From: Arthrobacter sp. ISL-48
Lineage (GTDB): Bacteria; Actinomycetota; Actinomycetes; Actinomycetales; Micrococcaceae
Length of the DNA stretch: 64,000 nucleotides
Assembly (NCBI RefSeq): GCF_018613805.1
Contig: NZ_JAGGPL010000002.1
Coordinates: forward strand, 62,001 to 126,000
Direction: 5' to 3'
Shown: positions 32,881 to 41,762 of the stretch, one piece after another
Numbering within the stretch: position 1 is the stretch's first letter
How the letters are laid out: each line of letters starts with the position of its first letter
Program-made: the position numbers and the translations under genes
Notes under the pieces: generated by a model
Seen by the model: the letters and a program-made list of their open reading frames with translations, nothing else
Databases searched by the model: none
Told to the model about the DNA's origin: nothing

Positions 32881-34383
32881 CTACTGGCCGCTGCGGGCTG
32901 GGAAAACCACCGGCAGCGGTGACGTCTCGTCCACGAGTTCAGCCCGGCGTCGTCCGTTGCCTTTGACCCAGAACCGGTAGGCAAGCAGCAGCAGTCCCAG
33001 CCATACGGCCCCAACGTAGAGCGCCACGCGGGTGTCTTCGAAGGCCCCCAGGACGGCGATGACCAGTGCCATAAATGCGATGGTCAGGACCGACGCAGCT
33101 GGCCACCAGGGGGACGGGAATTCCGACGCCGGAAGACCGTTCCGGGCAATCTCCCGTTTCATGGCCACATGCGAGGCCAAGATCATGACCCACACCCAGA
33201 CTGTTGCGAACGTGGCAATCGAGGCAATCAGGATGAAGACGTCCTCGGGAATGACCGCATTCAGCACGACGCCCACCAGGAGGATGCCGGCCATCATCAC
33301 CACCGTCATCCAGGGGACCCCATGGCGTGAGACTTTGCCGAAGACTGCCGGTGCATGGCCTTGGCCAGACAACCCGAACAGGATGCGGCCGGCACCAAAG
33401 ATGTCGCTGTTGATGGCGGACAGAGCCGCTGTGATCACCACGGCGTTGAGGATGTGCGGCGCTGCAGGGATACCCAGGCCGCTGAAGATCTGGACGAACG
33501 GGCTGCCGTTGGTGCCGATCTCGTTCCAGGGGAAGAGGCTCATCAGGACACCCAGGGTCAGGACGTAAAAGAGCAGGACGCGGACGGGGACCGTGTTGAC
33601 TGCCTTGGGGATGACCTTCTTGGGATTCGCAGCCTCGCCTGCGGTGATGCCGAGGGTTTCGATCCCGCCGAAGGCGAACATCACCACTGCGAATGAGGCC
33701 AGCAGCCCCTCAAAGCCGTTCGGGAAGAGCCCGCCATGCTCCACAAGGTTCCCCAGACCCGGCGCCACCGTTGAGCCGCCCGCCTGGAAACCGAAGAGAA
33801 TTATGGCCGCGCCGCCGGCGATCATAGCGATGATGGCCACCACCTTGATCAGCGAGAACCAGAACTCCAGTTCGCCGAACACCTTGACGCTGAGCAGATT
33901 TAGTGCGGCGAGGAAGCAGATGACTGCCAGGATCCAGATCCAGCGGTCCACCTGGGGAAACCAAAAGCCCATGTAGATACTGAACGCCGTCACGTCCGCT
34001 ATGGCCACAATCGCCATCTCAAAGACGTAGGTCCAGCCGGTCACAAACCCTGCCAGCGGACCCAGGTACCGGCTGGCGTACTGCCCGAACGAGCCCGAGA
34101 CCGGATGTCGGACGGCCATTTCACCGAGCGCGCGCATCACCATGAACACCGCCGCGCCTCCAATGACATACGCGAGCAGGACGGCCGGGCCCGCCTTCTG
34201 AATGGCTGAGGCCGAGCCGTAGAACAGTCCCGTGCCGATCGCCGATCCGAGTGCCATAAAGCGGATGTGCCGGACGTTCAGTCCCCGGTTCAGGACACTT
34301 CCGACGGCGGCGGTGGGCTGGGTTGCGCCCGGCCTTGTATCTTGCCTTGCGGCGTCTTGCCTGGCGGCTGGTGCTTGCTGCAT
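32881..34383 (-). CDS. Amino acid permease (APC superfamily)
   Basis: A 500-residue, twelve-helix amino acid permease of the APC / AAT family. The family signature is clear: [42 protein letters not shown], then [35 protein letters not shown] and [26 protein letters not shown]. It is most like the histidine / proline / GABA permease group. The N-terminal 30 residues are Ala/Gln-rich. Histidine uptake would match the hutUH genes 8 kb away, but this is inference. Confidence 0.85.
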   Translation of the reverse strand: MQQAPAARQDAARQDTRPGATQPTAAVGSVLNRGLNVRHIRFMALGSAIGTGLFYGSASAIQKAGPAVLLAYVIGGAAVFMVMRALGEMAVRHPVSGSFGQYASRYLGPLAGFVTGWTYVFEMAIVAIADVTAFSIYMGFWFPQVDRWIWILAVICFLAALNLLSVKVFGELEFWFSLIKVVAIIAMIAGGAAIILFGFQAGGSTVAPGLGNLVEHGGLFPNGFEGLLASFAVVMFAFGGIETLGITAGEAANPKKVIPKAVNTVPVRVLLFYVLTLGVLMSLFPWNEIGTNGSPFVQIFSGLGIPAAPHILNAVVITAALSAINSDIFGAGRILFGLSGQGHAPAVFGKVSRHGVPWMTVVMMAGILLVGVVLNAVIPEDVFILIASIATFATVWVWVMILASHVAMKREIARNGLPASEFPSPWWPAASVLTIAFMALVIAVLGAFEDTRVALYVGAVWLGLLLLAYRFWVKGNGRRRAELVDETSPLPVVFPARSGQ

Positions 34384-34531
34384 GCGAATACCTTCTCGTC
34401 ATTGGGAGGGGGACCGCATACCAGCAGACCACTTGGGCGGCCGACGTGATGTGCCTCACGGGGCGTTGGTGTCTTTCATCTCAGACTGGACGGGCAATCT
34501 TTCGGCTCCCGCCCGTCATGGTCTAAGACTC

Positions 34532-34560
34532 TTGACACGATGTCAAACTTTCTTTACATT
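34532..34560 (+). promoter_or_regulatory. Sigma-70-type promoter overlapped by a TTGACA-N3-TGTCAA palindrome
   Basis: TTGACA (34532-34537) and TACATT (34555-34560) are separated by 17 bp, a good vegetative promoter. The -35 box is the left arm of a perfect inverted repeat TTGACA-CGA-TGTCAA (34532-34546), so a bound regulator would block polymerase. The operon downstream encodes an XRE-type regulator, the obvious candidate. Confidence 0.62.
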
Positions 34561-34604
34561 AGGGAATGTCAGCTTTGCTTTACATTCTTTCGAAAATGAC
34601 GGGA

Positions 34605-35039
34605 ATGGAAATGTCCTTCGAAGAGAAGACCGCCTGGATCATGGGGGTGTTGGCAATCGGGTCCTATGGCGGGTACGTGGTCATTGTCCTGAGCCTGGCC
34701 GGAACCATGCCCGTCGCCGAGGTTCCTTACGTAGCGCCGATGCTGTGGACCGTCGGGGCTTCCATCGCCGCGTCCATCGCCCTGCAGGCCCTGATCGGCA
34801 TTTTCACGCCCAGGGAGGCCGGTAGGAAAGACCAGCGGGACAAGGAGATCTACAGGTTTGGTGAGTACATCGGACAGTCTTTCGTGGTCATTGGGGGAGT
34901 GGCAGCGCTGCTGATGGCCATGGCCGAGCTGGACTATTTCTGGATCGCGAATGTAATTTACCTGACGTTCGTATTGTCGGCGATCCTCGGCTCCGTGGCC
35001 AAGATCGTTGCCTACCGCAGGGGTTTCCAGCCGTGGTGA
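34605..35039 (+). CDS. Four-helix membrane protein paired with XRE regulator
   Basis: About 144 residues with four predicted transmembrane helices (about 10-30, 40-60, 85-105, 112-130) and a basic loop between the second and third (TPREAGRKDQRDKEIYRFGEY). It is not assigned to a named family with certainty; it resembles small DUF2178-like proteins that pair with XRE-type regulators. The start is uncertain: ATG at 34566 is excluded if transcription begins near 34567, so 34605 or 34611 is likely. It overlaps the regulator gene (GTGGTGA), so the two are coupled. Confidence 0.65.
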   Translation: MEMSFEEKTAWIMGVLAIGSYGGYVVIVLSLAGTMPVAEVPYVAPMLWTVGASIAASIALQALIGIFTPREAGRKDQRDKEIYRFGEYIGQSFVVIGGVAALLMAMAELDYFWIANVIYLTFVLSAILGSVAKIVAYRRGFQPW

Positions 35040-35266
35040 AGCCGACGCGCGTCACCAACTCCATCCGCCGCCTGCGGTTCGAGCGCGGGGAAATGACGCA
35101 GGCCGAACTTGCCGCACGTGTGGGCGTCACCCGCCAGACAGTCATTGCCATCGAGCAGGGCCGGTATTCGCCATCCCTGGAAATGGCCTTCCAGATCGCC
35201 CACGTGCTCGGCGTGCCACTCGAGGACGTGTTCCAGTTCCCGCACCATGAAGGAGACCCATCGTGA
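35033..35266 (+). CDS. XRE-family helix-turn-helix regulator
   Basis: A 77-residue single-domain Cro/CI-type DNA-binding protein: NSIRRLRFERGEMTQAELAARVGVTRQTVIAIEQGRYSPSLEMAFQIAHVLGVPLEDVFQF covers the full five-helix HTH_3 fold. It overlaps the upstream membrane gene and, through its TGA, the GTG of the following oxidoreductase gene. These compact regulators usually bind their own promoter; the TTGACA-N3-TGTCAA palindrome at 34532 fits that. Confidence 0.87.
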   Translation: MVKPTRVTNSIRRLRFERGEMTQAELAARVGVTRQTVIAIEQGRYSPSLEMAFQIAHVLGVPLEDVFQFPHHEGDPS

Positions 35267-36234
35267 AAGCAATCGTTCAGGACGTGTACGGAAATTCGAA
35301 CGTTCTTGAGCTGAGGGACATCCCCCGCCCGGTGCCCGGCGACGGCGAGGTGCTTATCCGCATCCGGGCAGCGGGGGTCGACCAGGGTGTGTGGCACCTG
35401 ATGACCGGCCTGCCGTACCTGGTCCGGCTCTTTGGTTTTGGGCTGAAAAAGCCCAAGGTGCCCGTGCGGGGCCGGGAAGTTGCCGGCGTCGTGGAGGCAG
35501 TAGGGGCCGGCGTGACCCGCTTACAGGCCGGCGATGAAGTATTTGGCACGTGTGACGGTTCCTTCGCCGAGTACGTTTGTGCGAAGGAGGGCAGGCTGGC
35601 ACGCAAGCCCGCAAACCTCACTTTTGAGGAAGCGGCAGCAGCCCCCATTTCGGCTGTTACTGCCTTGCAGGCCGTCCGGGACGCCGGGCAGGTCACCCAA
35701 GGCCAGAACGTGCTGGTCATCGGAGCAGGCGGGGGAGTGGGATCGTTTGCTGTGCAGCTCGGCAAGGCCTTCGGGGCGGCGGTCACCGGAGTCTGCAGCA
35801 CCGCAAAGGTGGAGCTCGTTCGATCCCTCGGCGCCGACCACGTCATCGATTACACCCGGGACGATTTTGCCGGCACCGGGGTTTTGTATGACGTCATTCT
35901 GGACACCGCGGGCAACCGGCCGCTGTCCGTCCTTCGGCAAGCACTCGCACCGCGGGGGACGCTGGTGATCGTCGGCGGCGAAGCGGGCGGAAAACTGACC
36001 GGCGGATTCGAGAGGGCACTCGGTGCGCCATTGGCCTCCCTGTTTTCCGGCCAGAAACTCAAAGGCCTCGTATCGACTGAGAATCACCGCGATCTTGAAG
36101 CCCTGGCATCGCTGATTGAAGCCGGCAGCGTCAAGCCTGCAATCGACAAGGTCTACCCGCTTGCCGAAGCCCCGGCCGCTATTGACTACCTTCACGAGGG
36201 ACGCGTGCGTGGCAAGGTGGTTGTCAAGATCTGA
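35263..36234 (+). CDS. NAD(P)-dependent alcohol dehydrogenase / quinone oxidoreductase (MDR family)
   Basis: A 323-residue medium-chain dehydrogenase/reductase of the zinc-free quinone-oxidoreductase-like group. GVDQGVWHLMTGLPYLVRLFGFGLKKPKVPVRGREVAGVVEAVG is the catalytic domain. VLVIGAGGGVGSFAVQLGKAFGAAVTGVCST supplies the cofactor motif GAGGGVG, and ADHVIDYTRDDF follows. No structural-zinc Cys cluster is seen. The GTG start overlaps the XRE stop. Its end overlaps the convergent DinB gene by 11 bp. Confidence 0.83.
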   Translation: MKAIVQDVYGNSNVLELRDIPRPVPGDGEVLIRIRAAGVDQGVWHLMTGLPYLVRLFGFGLKKPKVPVRGREVAGVVEAVGAGVTRLQAGDEVFGTCDGSFAEYVCAKEGRLARKPANLTFEEAAAAPISAVTALQAVRDAGQVTQGQNVLVIGAGGGVGSFAVQLGKAFGAAVTGVCSTAKVELVRSLGADHVIDYTRDDFAGTGVLYDVILDTAGNRPLSVLRQALAPRGTLVIVGGEAGGKLTGGFERALGAPLASLFSGQKLKGLVSTENHRDLEALASLIEAGSVKPAIDKVYPLAEAPAAIDYLHEGRVRGKVVVKI

Positions 36235-36859
36235 CAGTTTCCGTTTCCTCCCGGCGCCCGCTCGCTGCTTCTTGCTGCGCCGTATTGAAAGCTGCCACCG
36301 CGGCGGACTCGACGGAGCCACGGTGCGCGGCCCATTCTTCCGAACTGCGAAGTGACAGGTTGGGGTCGCCAGGGCGCTGGCCTGCGGTCCCGTCGATGAG
36401 TTCGCGAAGGATGTCAGCGTGGCCCAGGTGCTGGGCCCGTTCAGCAAGCATGTGGACCAGAATCTGGTGCAGGGTCACGTGACGCCGCTCTTCCGGCCAC
36501 CATGGAACCACCCCGGGGGCATCAGACGGCAGCGCCTCAATAGTCGCATCGCTGTGCGCAGCGGCGAAGCGGTGCAGTTCAACGATGTCCTCCCGCGTTT
36601 CGGCTGCGGTCACCCACATATCGGCGTCGGGGCTGGCGTCGTCGTCGTACCACGGGAGGTGCCGCCCGCTGGGACGGCCGAAAACCTCGCCGAAGTAGCC
36701 GAGCTCCACACTTGCCACGTGCTTGACCAGCCCCAGCAGGTTGGTGCCGGTGGGCGTGAGCGGCCGACGGACGTCGTACTCGCTCAGCCCGTTCAGCTTG
36801 CCCAAGAGGTCGTCCCGCCTGACGCGCAGATAGTGGTGCAGTCTGTCTTTATCGTCCAT
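36224..36859 (-). CDS. DinB family protein (DUF664)
   Basis: A 211-residue protein with the helical DinB/DUF664 fold. DKDRLHHYLRVRRDDLLGKLNGLSEYDVRRPLTPTGTNLLGLVKHVASVELGYFGEVFG contains the first His of the metal site. RHVTLHQILVHMLAERAQHLGHADILRELIDG near residue 150 supplies the second and third His. Such proteins are metal-dependent, often thiol (mycothiol or bacillithiol) transferases or hydrolases. ATG 36859 was chosen; an upstream frame reaches 36883. It overlaps the convergent oxidoreductase gene. Confidence 0.85.
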   Translation of the reverse strand: MDDKDRLHHYLRVRRDDLLGKLNGLSEYDVRRPLTPTGTNLLGLVKHVASVELGYFGEVFGRPSGRHLPWYDDDASPDADMWVTAAETREDIVELHRFAAAHSDATIEALPSDAPGVVPWWPEERRHVTLHQILVHMLAERAQHLGHADILRELIDGTAGQRPGDPNLSLRSSEEWAAHRGSVESAAVAAFNTAQQEAASGRREETETVRS

Positions 36860-36889
36860 AGCGGGCACTCTATCCAACTCCATGGACAG

Positions 36890-37864
36890 TCAGCGCAAAG
36901 AACCAGAACCAGAACCAGAACCCGACGAGGCGAGCCTCTCACGCAGCCAATGGATCACAGCTTCGCCCTGCCGCTGCTGGAATGCCCGGACGGTGGGAAG
37001 GCCGGGCGGTGGGGGTTGCCGGGCGGCGTCCATGAAGTACGCGGCCAGGCCGGACAGGAATCGGTCCACGTTTTCCGGCGTTGCAGTGGTGAAGACGGCA
37101 TGGGAATCGAGCATGGCATCAACATCGAAGGCAGGATTGAAGACCCGAACGTTCACGAGCACCGTGACGGCATCCACCCATGGTGCGCCAACAGTGGCCC
37201 AAGGCCAGTCCACGAGGATGGCTTCGTTGTCCGCGGTGATGAGGAGGTTGTCAGCGCGGATGTCAGTATGCACCAGCGACTCACCGGCCAGGTCCCTCAA
37301 TCCCGATCCTGCCAGCTGTTCCAGGGTGTCCAGATTCGCGAGGATCCAGGGATCACAGTCATCCGGCGTACTCTCCCTGATACGGGTCCACCCTTGGAAT
37401 GCCTCGGTTAGCTCGTGTTCCAGCCTCGGCAAATGTTCCAGCTCCGGCGGGACCGGTGTGCGTGACAGTTCCAGCAGGGCGTCCAGGACCAGCGACAGTT
37501 CCGCGGAGTGCCAGGGGACATGCGGATGCCTTCCTTCCACATCGGTGAGGACAAGCGCAACCCATGCTCCGTCGTCGAAGGTTCCGATCAGCGATGGAGC
37601 GGGCACGCTGTCAGGCAGAACCGCTGCGATAGCTGCTTCTTTCCGATGGATCGCCGGCGACTGCTCATTCGGCTGTGGACCCACCGCCTTGACAAAAGCC
37701 CTGCGGCCGGTGGCCGTGAGAACTCTGTCCGCGCTGCCCGGAGAGAACCCTCCCTGCTGACCGGCAGCCTCTGCCACGGGAGCGCCGAGAATCTCCTCGA
37801 TTCCTGCCTGCACCGGGCCGGGCAGGTCGGTCCAGCTGATACGGGGGCTCCATTCGGGTTGCAT
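36890..37864 (-). CDS. Phosphotransferase (APH/choline kinase family)
   Basis: A 324-residue aminoglycoside-phosphotransferase-like kinase. The catalytic loop ESLVHTDIRADNLLITADNEAILVDWPWATVG holds the catalytic Asp and the metal-binding Asp of the LVDW motif. VKAVGPQ resembles the ATP-binding Lys strand. The substrate is unknown; related proteins phosphorylate sugars, choline or antibiotics. Its C-terminus is a short Ser-Gly repeat (SSGSGSGSGS), encoded by an AACCAG hexamer repeat at 36900-36925. ATG 37864 (MQPEW) is preferred over 37915, which would overlap the amidotransferase gene. Confidence 0.8.
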   Translation of the reverse strand: MQPEWSPRISWTDLPGPVQAGIEEILGAPVAEAAGQQGGFSPGSADRVLTATGRRAFVKAVGPQPNEQSPAIHRKEAAIAAVLPDSVPAPSLIGTFDDGAWVALVLTDVEGRHPHVPWHSAELSLVLDALLELSRTPVPPELEHLPRLEHELTEAFQGWTRIRESTPDDCDPWILANLDTLEQLAGSGLRDLAGESLVHTDIRADNLLITADNEAILVDWPWATVGAPWVDAVTVLVNVRVFNPAFDVDAMLDSHAVFTTATPENVDRFLSGLAAYFMDAARQPPPPGLPTVRAFQQRQGEAVIHWLRERLASSGSGSGSGSLR

Positions 37865-37904
37865 GAGGACCATTATCCCGGTGCGCCCGGCAACGAGGAT
37901 GGTG

Positions 37905-39689
37905 TCAGCCGGCAACTCCTTGGTGCTGCAGCCACATCTCCAGCACCGCTAAAGACCACAGGATGTTGCCCTTGGCGGGCGTGAACTGCTGGTTGGGGCT
38001 TCCCAGGAGCCCTTCTACATAGTCGGAGCGGAGCAGTCCGCGCTGTTTCGCTTCGGGAGCATGCAACGCATCGCGGACCATGCCGAGGAATGGCTCATCC
38101 AGGTGGCGAAGCGCCGGGACGGGGAAATATCCCTTGGGCCGATCGACAACGGCGGAAGGGAGCAACCTCCGGCCCAGGTCCTTCAGCACTCCTTTGCCAC
38201 CCTGAGCCACCTTGAGTTCAGGCGGGCAGGCCGCGGCCAAGGTAACAAGGTCCTGGTCAAGGAAGGGAACCCGTGCTTCCAGCCCCCACGCCATGGTCAT
38301 GCTGTCCACCCGTTTGACGGGATCGTCGGGCATCAACACATGGGTGTCCAGGCGCAGGATGGCATCGAGCGCCGTCTCGGCGCCGGGTTTGGCCAGCTCC
38401 ATTGCCAGCCGTTGCGTGCTGACGTCCGAAGGACACAACCACTCCGGCTCCACCGCCTCCATCATCTGGGCATGGCTTCTGTCCGCAAAGGCAAGCGTGA
38501 AGGTTTCCAGGGCACGTTCCCGGGGGACAGCACCCGCCGGCTGGTGATAGGCATAACCAGCGAATACCTCGTCGGCGCCCTGCCCGGACTGGACCACTTT
38601 GACGTGCTCTGACACAATCCTGGACAGCAGATAGAAGGCCGTGACGTCGTGGCTGGCCATAGGTTCCGGCATGGCAGCGATAGCCTCCGCGATCGCTGGC
38701 GCGAAATCCGACACCGGGATATGGAGGCGGTGGTGATTTGTGCGGAACCGCTCAGCAATGAGGTCCGAGTACTCAAACTCGTCCCCCCTTTCGCCGCCGG
38801 CGCCGTCGAAACCGATGCTGAATGTGCTCAGTCCTGTCTGGCCGGCGTCGGCCAGCAGGGCCACGAGCAGGCTCGAGTCCAGGCCGCCGGACAGGAGCAC
38901 GCCTACGGGAACGTCCGCGACCAGCCGGCGCTTAACCGCTGTCCGCAGGGCTGCGTGGACGGCATCGAGCCAGTCGTGACCAGTCCACAGCGCATGTTCA
39001 GGCCTGCGAACATAGTCAGGCTGCCAGTAAACCCTGTCGCGCTGGCCGCCGTCGGAGGTAAGCACCCGGACCGTAGCCGGAGGAAGTTTCTGCACCCCGC
39101 GCAGGATGGTGCGGGGCGCGGGCACAATGGAATGCCAGTTCAGGTAATGATGAAGAGCTGTGTCATCGATGTCGGTGTCTACTCCTCCAGCAGCGAGAAC
39201 CGCGGGCAGGGTTGAAGCGAACCTGCATCGTGAACCGGACTGTGCCACATAGAGAGGCTTGATGCCCAGCCGGTCCCGGGCGAGAACCAGCTGGTTCCGC
39301 CGGTTGTCTACGAGCGCAACCGCGAACATCCCTACAAGGTGGTCAACGAAATCTTCTCCCCAGTGCCGGTAGGCCTTGAGGATCACTTCCGTATCACTCG
39401 TGGAATCGAAGAAATAGTGTTGTTGGAGTTCCCTGCGTAGCTCGTGGTGGTTGTAGATGCAGCCATTGAAAACCAGGGCCAGCCCCGCACCCTCATCGAT
39501 CATGGGCTGGGCGCCCGCTTCGGAAAGCTCAATGATGCTAAGGCGCCGATGCCCCAGTGCTGCCCAGCCGTTGCTCCATACTCCCTCGCCGTCAGGTCCC
39601 CTTTCCGCCATGGAATCTGTCATCCGTTCCACTGCACGCAGATCTGCCCTCTCCCCCCGGAAGGCCATCTCGCCCGCTATGCCGCACAT
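37905..39689 (-). CDS. Glutamine-dependent amidotransferase, asparagine-synthetase family (N-acetylglutaminylglutamine amidotransferase-like)
   Basis: A 594-residue class II glutamine amidotransferase fused to a synthetase domain. The N-terminal nucleophile Cys2 is in MCGIAGEMAF, and RRLSIIELSEAGAQP and VFNGCIYNHHELR follow. The ATP-pyrophosphatase P-loop is VLLSGGLDSSLLVALLADAG (about 263-282), with VVQSGQGADEVFAGYAYHQ downstream. Length and motifs match the subfamily that amidates N-acetylglutaminylglutamine, an osmoprotectant dipeptide. The acetyltransferase partner usually beside it is not in this window. A perfect 16-bp palindrome sits 20 bp upstream of its start. Confidence 0.8.
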   Translation of the reverse strand: MCGIAGEMAFRGERADLRAVERMTDSMAERGPDGEGVWSNGWAALGHRRLSIIELSEAGAQPMIDEGAGLALVFNGCIYNHHELRRELQQHYFFDSTSDTEVILKAYRHWGEDFVDHLVGMFAVALVDNRRNQLVLARDRLGIKPLYVAQSGSRCRFASTLPAVLAAGGVDTDIDDTALHHYLNWHSIVPAPRTILRGVQKLPPATVRVLTSDGGQRDRVYWQPDYVRRPEHALWTGHDWLDAVHAALRTAVKRRLVADVPVGVLLSGGLDSSLLVALLADAGQTGLSTFSIGFDGAGGERGDEFEYSDLIAERFRTNHHRLHIPVSDFAPAIAEAIAAMPEPMASHDVTAFYLLSRIVSEHVKVVQSGQGADEVFAGYAYHQPAGAVPRERALETFTLAFADRSHAQMMEAVEPEWLCPSDVSTQRLAMELAKPGAETALDAILRLDTHVLMPDDPVKRVDSMTMAWGLEARVPFLDQDLVTLAAACPPELKVAQGGKGVLKDLGRRLLPSAVVDRPKGYFPVPALRHLDEPFLGMVRDALHAPEAKQRGLLRSDYVEGLLGSPNQQFTPAKGNILWSLAVLEMWLQHQGVAG

Positions 39690-39708
39690 AATGGCCCCTC
39701 GAAATATT

Positions 39709-39724
39709 AATAAGCATGCTTATT
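39709..39724. promoter_or_regulatory. Perfect palindrome AATAAGCATGCTTATT
   Basis: A fully symmetric 16-bp palindrome, extended outward by TTAATAAG and partly by TTATTTGTTAA, lies 20 bp upstream of the amidotransferase start in the divergent gap to the nitrilase gene. It is the best example of the motif also seen at 13606 and 15430. Confidence 0.7.
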
Positions 39725-39897
39725 TGTTAACCTTGAATCAGGCCTAAAGCCGCGTCAAGTGCGAAGCCGGAACGGCACTTCAATTTCTCTGGACCCGGTG
39801 GGACGCTTGAGGCGGACATCAGGAACGAGACCAGCCGACGGCGGCGAGCCGGCAGCGAACGGGCAGATTCCCGGCGCACACCGAGAAGGGCAGCACC

Positions 39898-40704
39898 ATG
39901 CGCATCGCAGCAGGTCAATTCAGTGCCGGAACAGATCAGGCACACAATCTCCGGGCCATCCACCGTTTGATGGAGGCAGCCGTTGACGGGGCGGCGGAGC
40001 TGCTGGTGCTTCCCGAGTCAAGCCTCTACGCCAGTACTGAGCCCCCCGCAGTCCTGAAGTCTGTCGCCGAAAGCCTCGCCGGCCCCTTTATCTCCGGGAT
40101 AGCAGGCCGAGCGAAGGAGCTTGGCCTGCCAGTAGTGGTGGGAACAACAGAGGCAGGCACGGACGGGCTGCCCTGGAACACGCTGGTCTCGATTGACTCA
40201 AGCGGTGTGGTTTCCGGTACCTACCGCAAGGTCCACCTCTATGACGCCTTCGGTTACCGTGAAAGCGACGGCATCAGCCCCGGGCCGATCATGGCGCCTT
40301 CTCTGCTCCAGTTCGGCGAATTGACCCTGGGAATGCTCACCTGCTACGACCTCCGGTTCCCGGAAAGCACCCGCTACCTCGTCGACGCTGGGGCCAACGT
40401 CCTCCTGCTTCCCGCCATGTGGATCACGGGGCCGGGGAAGGAAGACCACTGGAACACCCTCGTGCGGGCGCGGGCCATCGAGAACACCTCATATGTCGTC
40501 ACGGCGAATCAGACCGGACCACTCGCAACCGGCTACTCCATCATCGTGGATCCGTTCGGAGTGGTGCTGGCCAACGCCGGCGAAACCCCGGGCGTGGTGT
40601 TCGCCAACGTGGAGATAGAGCGCCTGAATGCTGTCCGCGTGAAGGTGCCGTCCCTTGCAAACCGGCGCTTCAGGGTTGTCCCCGGCGCGACTTCCGGAGC
40701 CTGA
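39898..40704 (+). CDS. Carbon-nitrogen hydrolase (nitrilase superfamily)
   Basis: A 268-residue amidase of the nitrilase superfamily with the complete Glu-Lys-Cys triad: LLVLPESSLYA (Glu), SGTYRKVHLYDAFGYRES (Lys) and GMLTCYDLRFPESTRYLVDAGANVLLLPAMW (nucleophile Cys). Length and motifs fit the omega-amidase / deaminated-glutathione-amidase branch, which acts on glutamine-type amides. It is divergent from the asparagine-synthetase-like gene (starts 208 bp apart) and followed by a peptidase C26 gene. This suggests a locus handling glutamine- or glutamyl-amide compounds. Confidence 0.86.
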   Translation: MRIAAGQFSAGTDQAHNLRAIHRLMEAAVDGAAELLVLPESSLYASTEPPAVLKSVAESLAGPFISGIAGRAKELGLPVVVGTTEAGTDGLPWNTLVSIDSSGVVSGTYRKVHLYDAFGYRESDGISPGPIMAPSLLQFGELTLGMLTCYDLRFPESTRYLVDAGANVLLLPAMWITGPGKEDHWNTLVRARAIENTSYVVTANQTGPLATGYSIIVDPFGVVLANAGETPGVVFANVEIERLNAVRVKVPSLANRRFRVVPGATSGA

Positions 40705-40826
40705 TCTGCGCGTTACCTGCAGGCCGAGCGGAGGCAATGATACGCAAAAGTGACGATGACGAAACACGGTGTACACATCCTCTTCGTAGCCTTGATCTAA
40801 GACGCCCCATGGAAGGACCAACCCGC

Positions 40827-41633
40827 ATGAACGTGAACGCCGACGCGGCGATCAAGCCGATCATTGGGCTGACCACGTATCTGGAAAAGGCAGTCACTGA
40901 TGGTTGCGGGACAGTCCGCGCCGCGTTCCTCCCCGAAACATACCTGACACCCATTCTCGAGGCGGGCGGCGTACCAGTCCTCCTTCCACCGCAGCCGACC
41001 CTCGGGAACATGATCCAGCACCTCGTCAGCAGGCTGGACGGTCTGTTGATCCCTGGGGGATGGGATGTTGATCCAGGGCTTTACGGCCAGGAGCCGCATC
41101 CGGAAACAGACCAGCCCAGGCCGGAACGCGATCAATGGGAGCAGGCCCTCATCCTGGAGGCCCTCCGCCAGGACGTTCCGCTTCTCTGCATTTGCCGGGG
41201 TGAGCAGTTGCTCAATGTCACGCTGGGCGGAACACTGCACCAGCATCTTCCCGATGTCGTGGGTAATGCCAATTATCAGCTGGGCGGGCACCAGTTCAAC
41301 GCCATCCAGGTGGAAATCAGGCCGGACTCCCGGCTCGGCGGACTTCTCGGCACGGCTTCCCTCGATGGTGTTCCAGTGTCACACCACCAGGCCGTGGACC
41401 GCCTCGGTGAGGGGCTGATTGCAGCTGCCTGGAGCGAAGACCAGGTTGTTGAAGCCATCGAATACCCTGACAATCGCTTTTGCCTGGGCGTGCAGTGGCA
41501 TCCAGAGCAACTGGCGGAGGAAAAGACGCTGTTCGCAGGATTCGTCGAAGCCGCAAGCGCGAAGATGCTCTCAAGGCTCGTACCCGCCACTGTTGTGACC
41601 CCGGCTTTAGAGGGGGAGCTCAGCGCCAGCTGA
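40827..41633 (+). CDS. Gamma-glutamyl hydrolase / class I glutamine amidotransferase (peptidase C26, PuuD-like)
   Basis: A 268-residue peptidase C26 family protein. IIGLTTYLEKAVTDG opens the fold, and LDGLLIPGGWDVDPGLYGQEPHPETD is the PuuD-type motif. PLLCICRGEQLLNVTLGGTLHQHL has the nucleophile Cys, and FCLGVQWHPEQL supplies the catalytic His and Glu. Relatives cleave gamma-glutamyl-GABA or gamma-glutamyl polyamines. ATG 40827 follows GAAGGA at a good distance; the frame opens far upstream but that is read-through. It follows the nitrilase gene by 122 bp and probably forms an operon with it. Confidence 0.84.
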   Translation: MNVNADAAIKPIIGLTTYLEKAVTDGCGTVRAAFLPETYLTPILEAGGVPVLLPPQPTLGNMIQHLVSRLDGLLIPGGWDVDPGLYGQEPHPETDQPRPERDQWEQALILEALRQDVPLLCICRGEQLLNVTLGGTLHQHLPDVVGNANYQLGGHQFNAIQVEIRPDSRLGGLLGTASLDGVPVSHHQAVDRLGEGLIAAAWSEDQVVEAIEYPDNRFCLGVQWHPEQLAEEKTLFAGFVEAASAKMLSRLVPATVVTPALEGELSAS

Positions 41634-41762
41634 AACCTCGAACAAAGGGAAGCTCTGTCTCCAATCACAGACAGATGATTGCCAATTTGGCCTATCCTCG
41701 GGCTGGCGGGGTGCATCCTTAAGTACCGGATGCCGGACACCTCCCCCGAAGCGAAGAGGAAA

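Noticed and set aside
34566..34604. ATG at 34566 as the start of the membrane protein
   Set aside because: The promoter at 34532-34560 places the transcript start at about this base, leaving no room for a ribosome site.
36895..36930. AACCAG hexamer repeat as a separate intergenic repeat
   Set aside because: It lies inside the C-terminal codons of the phosphotransferase gene and simply encodes its Ser-Gly tail.
36419..37411. Forward open frame of 330 codons opposite the DinB and phosphotransferase genes
   Set aside because: Both reverse genes have clear catalytic motifs, and the forward product is a low-complexity shadow.
40419..40826. Upstream extension of the peptidase C26 gene into the nitrilase gene
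   Set aside because: The extension only exists because the frame lacks stops; the ribosome site and family length support ATG 40827.
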